From assembly GCF_001649575.2 (NCBI RefSeq), contig NC_051452.1:3831490-3895489 (forward strand): DNA of 64,000 bases, read 5' to 3'. Both the position numbers and the translations under genes were made by a program. This DNA comes from Kryptolebias marmoratus (lineage: Eukaryota > Chordata > Actinopteri > Cyprinodontiformes > Rivulidae). Below, in pieces: positions 22,908-32,975 of this stretch (the first letter of the stretch is position 1; every line of letters starts with the position of its first letter). The notes under the pieces are model-generated. The model saw only the letters and a list, made by a program, of their open reading frames with translations. It was not told the origin of the DNA and searched no databases.

Positions 22908-25900
22908 TCAGTCGGCTCCAGCAGCTGGACTCATCACAGCTCGTGTTTTCTCGATGACATTCAGGGCGATGGTCTTCACTCCAGTTAAAGCCTCTTTGCA
23001 GGCTCGGTCAATCTGGGACTCTGGCAACAGGAAGCCGTAGCGGCCGCGGTCCTGGAGCTCAAATGTGAAGGAGTATTTGATGCCGAGGTTGTAGGCCCAG
23101 TCGTCAGAACCGCCAGGAGCCAGGTCTGGAGAGAATTAAATAAATAAAATAAACAGGTTATGACCATTTGTGTCTGAATCAAGTCAAACTTATTCAGCTT
23201 TTGAAGTAAACCATTTTTTCTTACACAATGCCTTTCCTCCTGAACCATATGCATAATGGTTTAGATAATATTTTCGGATGTTGTCAGCAGCTCCTTTGGC
23301 CATCTCAAGCTTAACAAGAAAAAAGAAAAAAAAAAGAATGAAGGAGCCTTTCAAGTCATCATAAATAAACCGATCATATCTTGACCAGAGTACCAAATCA
23401 CTGAGATTCTCAGGTTCATCCGTGATGTAGGAAAATGGAAAGAGCAGCTTCTGAGAGTAGGAGTGGATGGTGATGTAGAGCTGAATCGAGTCTTTGTGGC
23501 TGCGCAGGAAGTCGGCCACAGCCTGGGTCTCAGGTTCGGACTCGGGGAACGAACCGCAGAAGATCTCAGAGCAGGGATCGTGAGAGGCTCCCTGTGCTGA
23601 GCAGAGCGGAAACAATTCACCTGATAAATAACACCGTCTCCAATATGTTCATCTTCTTTTATAAGGAATTAACAAAACAAAGGAAATTCTTTTTCTTGAG
23701 TTTGACATTTAATTTTTATCTTAAGGTATTAAATAAAAAAAATAAAAAAAACTTACTGCCCCAGCTTGCATCAAAATTTCTGTTCAAGTCGACTCCGACG
23801 CAGTTAGTGCCCCTTCTGAGGGAACGGTTCTTCCTCCACAACCTGTTCTGAAGCTAGATAATAATTATTAATATTATTATTAATCTAGTTGAAATTACTT
23901 AATCTGAAACTCCAGGGAGGGATTACTGCATGAACCTTTTAGATCTGGGAGGCAGTAAGTCACACATGGAGGACAAAAAGACACAAAATGACTTTTAAAG
24001 GATAGATAAAGGAGAGCAAATCATGAAACGACTATTAAGGGGAAAAATAATCCATGGAAATAAAAAAGTGACTATAAAGAGGGGCAGAAAGGTACATACA
24101 ACTAGTGTACAAGAAAAATTAGCTATAATGAAAGACAAAACAAATAAAATGACCACAAATAATTTTTAAAAAACTACATATGAAAAAATAAAACAAAATG
24201 ACTGAAAGTGCCAAACATACTACCACAAGGAGACACAAAAACAACAAAAAAGTGCAAAATTACAAGAAGGGAAAAACAACAAAAGCACATAAATGTTAGA
24301 TGCAGGAGTGATGAGATGCAAAAAACAGATTTACTACAGAAATACAAAACAGACGTGCGATATAGCAAAACAGAGACATACAACTACAACAAAATGTCTA
24401 AAGAGAGGAAAAAAACAACTTTAAAAGTAACAAAAACTACAACAAAAGTAACTGCAAAGACACAACTACTTTAAAAAAGGAGAAAAACAACAACAAAGAA
24501 ACAGAAATACACACTGGAAAGATAAAAAAGTGGCTACTAATGCATAAAAATGAAACAAAAATTAAAACATAAAGACAAAAGCACTTTGAAAGGAGTTCAT
24601 ACAATCTGTTCATGTAAAACTTTTCTCCTTTACAAGTTCTTACTTTCGTCCAGGTGTGTTTGTATCCGTCAGGGTTCAAGACAGGTAAGACATAAATATC
24701 CATGCTGTCCAGAATGTCAGTAATTTCCCGGTTTTGGTTGTAAAATGACAACGCCTGCCGAGGGGAAACGCTTTGATTTTAGTTTTGAAGGCGGCAGAAC
24801 AAACTCAAAGACATTTCCAGACCCATTTTAGGGGAAATGCACTCACGTGATGCACGAACGACAAGCAGAATGCAGGGGAGATCCACTCCCTGGCGTGGAT
24901 CCCGCAGTCGATCCACATGGCCTTTTTGTTCGGCCTGTTATTCAGAGACAGCTGGAGGGGGAGAAAAAGTGGTCATAATCATCAATAATCATCTTTATCA
25001 TTGCAAGATTTGACAGGTGTTAAAATTTACCTTTAGAGCGTAGAGGGGTCGCTTCTCGTATGAGGAGCCGACAAGGATGGCTTTAACTGTGGAGCTGTAG
25101 TCATGTGTGGTCCTATTTATCCAACTGTAGATCTGCAACAGAGACGACAGGTTCGAGCTATAACTTCACTTCAATTCGAACAACAATTAGGGATTAAATC
25201 AAGTTACGATTAATTGTGGCTTTAACAGTTTCTAAGAAGTTCAAATAATACAACTTATCGCGTTCCCAAACACAAAAAAAAGAGGCTTAAATCTCACCAC
25301 TTCCAGAGGGTGATATTTCTGGTAGAAAGTTGAGCCACTTCTTGGGTCAGTGGAGTCATTCCTCATCTGCATTTCGATCAGCTCATCAGCGTTAGCCAGC
25401 AGGACCCTGACAATAAGAGCAAACACGCAGGTGCAGATTGTTCATCTCTAGTGGCTCCTACGGGGGTTCGCGCTCTCGGACATGTAACGTACTCGTGTGT
25501 CATGCCGTGTTTCTGAAGCAGATCCATGACCGCCTCAGAGCTGTTTGCAGGAACGTAAAGGTGGACCGGAGTCTCGGCCTCGATGTGATCAGATGAAACA
25601 GGCTGCCATAAATTTGTCTGAGGGAAAATGTGAAGTGTTAGGAGTCAATGAAAGGCAAATACATACACGTAAATGCTGGTATATTAAAACAAAAGAAATC
25701 TACCTCATATTGAGTGGACACATTCTTCAATACCTCCACTTCTTCTTGAGTGTTGGGGGTGATTGATAAAACCTGGTCACTGATAGAAATGTGTTCAAAT
25801 TACAGTTCATACTGTAAATTATGGCGTCAAACAGCTGAAATGCACTCGATCTAAAGGAAGTGTATGCCACAGTACGGTTTCATGTGTTTACATAAGGGTG

Positions 25901-26082
25901 CCTCTCTTCACTCTGTGGAAACTTTCCCCACAAACCTGTTCAAAAAACAAAAAACAAAAAACAAAACATTACTCCTATGGGTTAACATCTACAAAGACAA
26001 TTTACCGTGTTTCTGCACAGTGTCCCGTCTTCAAAAACAGCTCCAAATTCATAAAAGCAAACAGAATGAAAAGAGTCGTCAT
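22908..26082 (-). CDS. cpb2: Carboxypeptidase B2-like (TAFI) preproenzyme
   Basis: This gene encodes a secreted M14 zinc carboxypeptidase zymogen that removes C-terminal Lys and Arg; mammalian CPB2 slows fibrinolysis. Coding exons are 26006-26082, 25704-25779, 25493-25617, 25298-25406, 25031-25132, 24847-24951, 24644-24754, 23757-23847, 23394-23596, 23225-23309 and 22908-23125. All phases join to give 433 residues (human CPB2 has 423). It has a hydrophobic signal peptide and a propeptide ending at DPR-115/SGS, matching the activation Arg. Zinc ligands are H182 and E185 (HARE) and H310 (HSYSQ). Also present are R240, N257/R258, Y362, D369 (the basic-specificity residue 255) and catalytic E384. 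LAPGG before SDDW favours CPB2 over CPB1. Residue 386, normally Arg in ELRD, is Gln. The last exon carries a short extra tail, SPAAGAD. Confidence 0.85.
23935..24560. repeat. Purine/A-rich degenerate tandem region in cpb2 intron 7
   Basis: Loose repeats of AGACACAAAATGAC- and ACAACTACAA-like words run for about 600 bases, with few T or G on the plus strand. It looks like an old A/C-rich minisatellite. The short open frames in it are composition artefacts. Confidence 0.6.
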
Positions 26083-26403
26083 GATGTCAGGGTCCGGACT
26101 GAAAACTACAAATGTTTGTTCTGTTAGGGTAGGGACACGTTATTGATTGAAACTGTGTTTATTCTGAACTTTTTTTTTTTGGGGGGGGGGGGTGAGTAGG
26201 GTATAGCAAAAACAGAGCAGTTTAATTCATTTTAGAGACATCTTTTTTTTTTGTTTTGCAAATATCTAAAATAATTTAGGCCCTTTACAATGAGCTTTTC
26301 CCCCTCTGTGAGAATAAAATGTGGATGCAGTACCTCCTCCTTGCCGGCAGGGGGCGAAGGTGAAAACTGATCAGAGCGGATCGACGCGTTTTTGTTGTTA
26401 AAG
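26083..26403. promoter_or_regulatory. Shared divergent promoter interval of cpb2 and alg11
   Basis: Only 321 bases separate the two start codons, which read outward in opposite directions. The interval contains a T10-G12 homopolymer junction at about 26171-26192 and a CTCF-like core at 26344-26358. No TATA box can be placed with confidence. Both genes must start transcription inside this interval unless either has an upstream noncoding exon overlapping the other gene. Confidence 0.6.
26344..26358 (+). promoter_or_regulatory. CTCF-like motif (CCGGCAGGGGGCGAA)
   Basis: It closely resembles the vertebrate CTCF core CCASYAGRKGGCRSY, including the diagnostic CAGGGGGCG. It lies in the alg11 leader, 46 bases before its ATG. 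Binding is inferred from the motif alone. Confidence 0.4.
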
Positions 26404-29400
26404 ATGTCGGCCCACGATCAACTGGTTCTGTGTTTGTGTGAAATAACGAGGTAAGATGCATTTAAATGAGGACCAAATGTTATTTCTCGCTTTTAATACC
26501 AAAATTAGTCTTTTTCTCGTCCCTTTTGGGCTAATGTTAGCAACATTTAACTAAAGAAAAATAGAGAAATGCTGATGTTTTTCATATTAGTTTCCCGAGT
26601 ATGAGCCAATTCACCTGTTGTATTCTGTGGGATAAATACAACAAAGGCTTTCTGATTGTTGTAGTAATATTTTCATATAAAACACAGCGATTTAGATGTC
26701 GAATCCCATCCAGTTTTCTGTTTAATCAATGTTCACTCCTGAACATTTCTGTTAGTTTTTCAGGGAAGGTTGTAAATCTGAAACTGAAACAACTTCCAGC
26801 CCTCCACTTTTTAACTTCTAGGTCATGTCCAAGTTAGTTATTTAAACAAGACCCAACAACCAACATTTAGCTGCAGCAAATTACTGTTCTTTTTTGTTTA
26901 TGAGAGCACTAATAGGATGTCTTTGCCTGGAGTTATTCTTAGGAAAATACTAATTTATTTATTTCCATTTATGGGGATTTATCAACTTAAATTTGAACCA
27001 TGGAAAACATGGCTGTAGTTTCAAATAGTTGTTGAGCTCTAGTTTCTGTTAAGTATCCTATCCGCTGACCAGTGTGCTAGCGTGTCCCTGGCTGGAAAAA
27101 GATAGAATAAAATAATGTGTATTCTCTCTAAACTTTTGTCACATGGAAGTGAATATGTCTCTCTTTGTTTCAGGTTGCTGTGGAAGTTGCTGCTCCCGCT
27201 GGTGTTTCTTTGCGTGCTGCTCGTTGCGGTCCTGGTCCTGCTGGTGTTGGCAGTTCGCTTCTGGCTGCAGAGTAGCAGGAACGCTCGGCGGGCGAGGGAA
27301 GGCCGCCCCACCGTGGCGTTTTTCCACCCTTACTGCAATGCCGGTGGCGGGGGAGAGAGGGTGCTCTGGTGCGCCATCAGGACGTTACAAAACAGGTGGA
27401 GTTGACTTTCGTAGAAGTTGGTTTTTGTCTTTGACGAAGTAAGCTTACCTTCCCACATGACTAATCCACTTGCAGGTACGCGGACATCAACTTCGTGGTG
27501 TACACAGGAGACCTGGGTGTGACGGGGCAGCAGATTCTGGATGGAGCCAGACGTCGTTTTAACATCGTCCTGCCCCGGCCGGTTCAGTTTGTCTTCCTGC
27601 GGCACCGGGTGCTCGTGGAGGCCAGCCTGTTTCCTCACTTCACCCTGCTGGGTCAGAGCGTGGGATCCATTTTCCTGGGGTGGGAGGCGCTGACCGAGTT
27701 CGTCCCGGATCTTTACATCGACTCCATGGGTTACGCCTTCACTCTCCCCCTGTTTCGCTACCTGGGAGGCTGCAGCGTGGGGAGCTACGTTCACTACCCC
27801 ACCATCAGCACTGACATGCTGTCTGTGGTGAGGGAGAGGAACCCCAGGTAATCTCTTCCTGCTGTAGAGAAACAGTGTAAGGTATATATTAACTGTTATT
27901 GTTATAGCCAAGGGAAATGGAGTATCAGAGTGAAAATCTAATACACAAGAATCTATCATCTATTTGGTTTAACTTTAGGAGTCTATGAATTGAGGGATGT
28001 GAAAAAAATGCACAGAAGTTGAGTTTTAAACAAACAGGGAGACAAAATGTAATTTTGATACTATGACCAAATAAGGACGAATATAGGAGAGATTTCAGTT
28101 TGCATAAATAACTTGCTATCAGAGATGAATTGTAGGTGAATATTATAGTTCAAAGATGGAAAGATGAAGAAAGATAATCAGGCTTGCATCAGAGCAAAAC
28201 AACAGCGAGCAGACATGCATTTATCACTCAGTGTTTGCCATGAAGTAGTGTTCCTACTTTGAGATGCAGAGTTGAAGCGAGCTTCGAAGCAGTGGTTCAA
28301 GGAAAATGCAGCCTCGACTTTGAGCTCGTATCGGAGCGTCGGTGTCAGACGGCCATCAACGCGCACACGGGTGGTGACTGCTGGCAGCCCAACTCTGCTC
28401 AGACTGAGTTAAAACTTCAGGATGGATGGGATGCAGGACCAGCCTTCTTTTATGTTAAACTACTACAACGGGTTTTTTTAATCACAATAAAATTAACACT
28501 ATCTATTTCTTGTAAAACTGTTCTAAATCTGACTTTAATGTTATAAAAACTAAAAACAAGGTGGCACAAAAGTTAAAGCCAAATTGGCAAACTAAACGGA
28601 CTTAACGGTCTTAATAACCCCAAGTTAATGTCTCAGGTTCAACAACCAGGACTTCATCACAAACAGTCTGTTCCTGAGCGCCTTCAAGCTGGTCTACTAC
28701 TGCCTGTTCGCCCTGCTCTACGGCATGGCCGGCTCCTGCAGCGACATCATCATGGTCAACTCCTCCTGGACTCTGGAGCACATTCTGTCCCTGTGGCGCT
28801 CCCCCAACCGCACCAGCGTGGTCTACCCGCCCTGCGATGTCGGCGCCTTCCTGGACATCCCGCTGGAGGAAGACGGAGACAGGAAGTGTCACTCCATCGT
28901 TTCTGTCGGGCAGTTCAGACCGGAGAAGGACCACCGACTGCAGATCAGAGCCTTTAAGAAGGCGCTGGGCAGAAGACAGGGGCTGAGGCTTGTTCTGATT
29001 GGTGGATGCCGGAACCAGGAGGACGAGGACAGGGTGCTCATGCTGAGGGGGCTTTGTCAGGAGCTGGGTGTGGCCGATAAGGTGGAGTTCAAACTAAATG
29101 TTTCTTTTGAGGAGCTGAAGAGAGAGATGAGCGAAGCCACTATTGGACTACACACCATGTGGAATGAACACTTTGGAATAGGTAATTAATCAAACTCCTA
29201 GGCTGCATTAAAACTAAAAAGGTTAAAAGTAATTCCTCACTGTTGTTCCCCCCCCCCAGGCGTTGTTGAGTGTATGGCAGCAGGGAAGGTCATCCTCGCC
29301 CACAAGTCCGGAGGTCCAAAGCTGGACATCGTTGTACCTTTTGAGGGGGGTCAAACCGGCTTCCTCGCAGATAACGAAGACGGTTACGCCGACGCCATCG

Positions 29401-29543
29401 ATCAGATCCTGGCTCTGCCGCCCACCGACCGCTCGCAGATCAGACGCAACGCCCGCCAGTCTGCGGCGCGCTTCTCCGACCAGGAGTTCGAAGCCTGCTT
29501 CTTGGCTGCCATGGAGCCTCTGATGGGAACTCTGGAACGATGA
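26404..29543 (+). CDS. alg11: GDP-Man:Man3GlcNAc2-PP-dolichol alpha-1,2-mannosyltransferase
   Basis: ALG11 adds the fourth and fifth mannoses to the lipid-linked oligosaccharide on the cytosolic face of the ER, in N-glycan assembly. Coding exons are 26404-26450, 27174-27395, 27476-27847, 28637-29181 and 29260-29543. They join in phase to 489 residues (human 492). A membrane anchor ([19 protein letters not shown]) occupies residues 18-40. It is followed by [31 protein letters not shown] and [13 protein letters not shown] signatures, [10 protein letters not shown], and the GT4-family E-X7-E motif in NEHFGIGVVE. The start was chosen because exon 1 (MSAHDQLV...) joins exon 2 in phase and gives the usual short cytosolic or lumenal head before the anchor. 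The second intron is only 80 bases. Confidence 0.95.
28170..28450. other. GC-richer island in alg11 intron 3, unexplained
   Basis: A 280-base block with several CpG sites and a GCTTCGAAGC palindrome (28280-28289) stands out from AT-rich intron on both sides. It may be an old transposon remnant. No splice-flanked exon was found in it. Confidence 0.3.
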
Positions 29544-29791
29544 TCTTTTCTTTCGTGCACACTTTAATCACAAACATGGTGAACTCGCTGAACTAAGCGT
29601 CTGTAATTTGTCACAATAATAATTAAGATATGTAAATACAAATTCAGTTATCATTCTATGTTTAGAGTTTGTATTTTTGTAGAACATTTCTTTGCCAGTA
29701 GCTTTTGTTCAAGTTGGAGCATTCAGAGGGGAACAAATGAGCCACACTCTGTGAGCTGAATAATACTGAAAAAAGGGGAGTAAGGTGGCTA

Positions 29792-29797
29792 AATAAA
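29792..29797 (+). terminator. Polyadenylation signal AATAAA for alg11
   Basis: It lies about 250 bases after the stop codon and is followed by a T-rich stretch. A second AATAAA lies at 29883-29888 and could be used instead. Confidence 0.5.
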
Positions 29798-29899
29798 AGC
29801 GCTTTTTTTGTTTACAAAAATCAACATTTCCTAAGCCCATTATGTGAAGTATTTTTGATTGTAAAACTGATCAGTGCTTGAAAATAAAGTGGGTTAAAG

Positions 29900-32800
29900 T
29901 TACTGCCAAAAACTCCAGCTACAAATAACACATTTTTGATTTAGAGAAAAAAAACTACTTTCTATCATCAGATTAAAACTTAAGAAAGGGTAACTTTAGC
30001 TGATATGCATTTTGAAATTTCTGTCATAAATTACAAGTAATTTTTAAAACTTTTCCTCATTTGCTTTTTGTGTAGGCCACATCAGCCTTTTTGTAATAGC
30101 TTCTGAGGATCTAAAAGGGTATAAATACTCATCTCTAGTCATATAATCTGCACTTTTTATTAACACATCCACTGACTGAGCTCTATACTGTCTTTTTCTT
30201 CTCTGCTTATAATCAGTTCTGTCCAACTTTTATTCTTCCTTCATCCAAGAATCTTCAATGACACCAACATACACTGCAGTATTAGGTGCATATAAGTAAA
30301 TTAACCCAAACTTCTGATAGTCCTTGCTCCAGTGGCAGCTGGTTGTAGACAGATGGAGAGTCTTCAGTGGTGACCGGACGTTGAGAACCCAGCTCAGTTT
30401 GACTGCATCCAAGCCCTGTCCAGAAAATGTCATGAACATCCATCTTGGCTGATTTGATTACAAGTGCACAGCTCTGATTGGGACTATTTTTTTTCCCTTT
30501 GCGATCTGATGCCAGTTAAACTTGCAACACAGTGGCTTGTCAGTGCACATTAATTAGTGTCGTCAGAGCAAAAACTGACAATTTTAAACTCCATTGCAGT
30601 AAAAACGACTGACAGCCGTGAACCGTTTCCTGCACAGCTTTTACTGCGAACGTAACTTGAGCTGTGTGCGTAATTCGGTGAATAAAACGTGACTTAATGC
30701 TGCTCAAACGGTTGTTCTGTGTTTGACACAGCTCACAGCGACCACAGTGGGTCCAAACGGCTCCAAAACAATCAGAACAAACTTTAAAGAGAAACCAACC
30801 ATACAGCGTTCAGTTAATTCCTTCTGGTTTATAAAATCCTGACAAAATGGGCCCTTTTTTTTTTTAAGAAGGCGATCACTCAGGACAGAGGTCTTAGGTG
30901 CAAGTCAGAAATCAAACCTAAATTTAAACCATTTCCACGTTTTATGTCTCTAAAACTAAGAATACACTAAAGGATTTAGGACCTTTAGCATTCTAGGTTC
31001 AATAAATGCCTATAATGTTAGTCTGAATCACAGCTAAATGCTATTTACTTTACATCATTACATTTACTTTGTGTAGTTCAGAATCCAACCACTAGATGGA
31101 GCAGTACACCTAATTACAGCAATATCATTTTTCAGCTTAAATTCATCGAAATCTGCATAAAATCGTTGAAAACAAATAAAGGACAGACAAGTTGAAATCT
31201 AGTTTGAACATTTATATTGTGGTTTTCAGTTTATATGCAAGAGGAAACATTTACTCAGCCTCCTTAATATTTTTTTTGTCTTTACTTTACTTTGCCCTCC
31301 CCACACGTCGACATCAGCACATCGATAACTTACATCCCCACACTTTAGCGAACCTCCTGTCAAGAGAAGATATCCGAATTAGGCCTCTGTAGCCGAGCTG
31401 GACAGATGAACGGCGTGTTTACCGAGCCTTTTTGTGGATCAGCAAGTTCGCGATGAGCTCAGAGGAGCAGTTGATATGCTGTGAAATCTTAATGATATGT
31501 CATCCGGGCGCACGAAGATCTGTCAGGAAAAGGATTGCTTGAAGGACAGCACGAGCACCTTAAAAACCAAAAGCGTTGCTGCAAGAAATGGAAACCCCTT
31601 CGTAATTGACTTTATAGACCCAAAGTTCAGTCCTTTTGTACTAAAGGCTGAAGCAGCAATGGCACCATGAAGAAACAAGACACAGAGTTGAAAGCACTTT
31701 CAGTCAAATGCGAGTCCGATGGCGTGGTATTAAATACGTGATTTAATGCTCTGTACATTAAACAGGCGAACTCCGCCTCCCTCAACAGGGTCACCTCATC
31801 TTGTAAGATGAGATTTCAGTTCTGCTTTTAGGATGATGCGTTTGGGGGGGGGGGGAAGGCAGCAGAGGCCAAATGAAACGGAGCTGCAGCTGTACAGATG
31901 CAAACGGAAGGATAAGGTCCAAAATCAAGCCAACACACAGGGAACTTACACACAGTCCACAAAGATACACCACACCATAGGCCTCCCGTTCTGTTTAAGA
32001 CAAGTCCTTTACAAGATTTGCCCCCCACCCCTCACTTGCACTTTCCATATTCCTTTAAAGCCTTTGGAAGATATCTCCTTTCTGCTTTGACCTCTGTGCA
32101 AGATTTTGGGAATAAGGCTTCCTTCTGATTTGCATTTTCCAAGTTGTGAAACAGTCTAGAAATTCTTGAGCTTATTTTTTTTTTTTTCGCAGAAACTATC
32201 AGTACTGCTGAATTGCCTTTGTAATGTTTTGAACAATGCCTCACACATACATTCCACTGTGCCCTAACGTTCTGATCCAAACCAGACTTTGTTGACCAGC
32301 TATTAAGACATTTATATATATAAAAAAACTCATTTCATTTAAATTATTTTATATAAAAGCAAACCAATCATCGTAACGCAAAGGCCTTTTCCTAACTTTA
32401 ACTACTTCACCACCGTACGTTCAAACATACATGCACGCACTCAATGCATGCATGCATATTCAGTCGGTTTCTGTCTCTCACACATGCACGCACGCCGGAA
32501 CAGCTTTGTGGTTTACAGCCTGAAGTCACGTGATCCATGCAGTATAAAAGCAGGGGAAAAAATCCTGATGTGGGTTTTGTCTCTGGGTCGCAGCGAAGAT
32601 GCAAGTTTGGCTCAGACCTGAATCCAGTACGTTTGCGCAACTCCTTTCAGCGTCAATTTCAATTTAAAGGGGGGGTTTACCATAAGGGACAATCCAAAAC
32701 TGTGCCAGAGAGCTTTGAAAGTCACAGAAAAGAAAATTGACCGCTTTGTGACTTTACCTGCTACAGTCCCAACCATTCCAGGATTGTAAACCTCACAGAC

Positions 32801-32975
32801 CTACGATGTCTTAAGTGTTTGTTTTTTTAAATGCACGGTTTAACCATGTTCTAGTTTGGCTTTTCATATATACACTGTGATCCCCAGAGAGTACAAGTAG
32901 TACAGGAAGTCAAACTCCTCCAGCTAATGCATGTTAACATCAGTACATCTCTTCATAAAGTCCCGAACTCAGAGT
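29900..32975 (-). other. Interval between convergent alg11 and raph1; probable raph1 3' UTR
   Basis: No coding exon is visible. The part next to 32976 is the likely long 3' untranslated region of raph1. Plus-strand TTTATT (AATAAA on the raph1 strand) occurs near 30155 and 30229 and could end the transcript. A T15 run at about 32167-32184, a G10 run at about 31845 and an AT-rich stretch at 32310-32355 are present. Confidence 0.45.

Noticed and set aside
23190..23615. A single 141-residue carboxypeptidase exon
   Set aside because: The frame runs through an 84-base intron and past a donor. Family alignment and phase place introns at 23310-23393 and below 23225.
22908..26082. Calling the carboxypeptidase CPA-type or cpb1
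   Set aside because: Asp at the specificity position (SDDW) excludes [12 protein letters not shown], the DPR activation site and LAPGG fit CPB2 better than CPB1, although a tree was not built.
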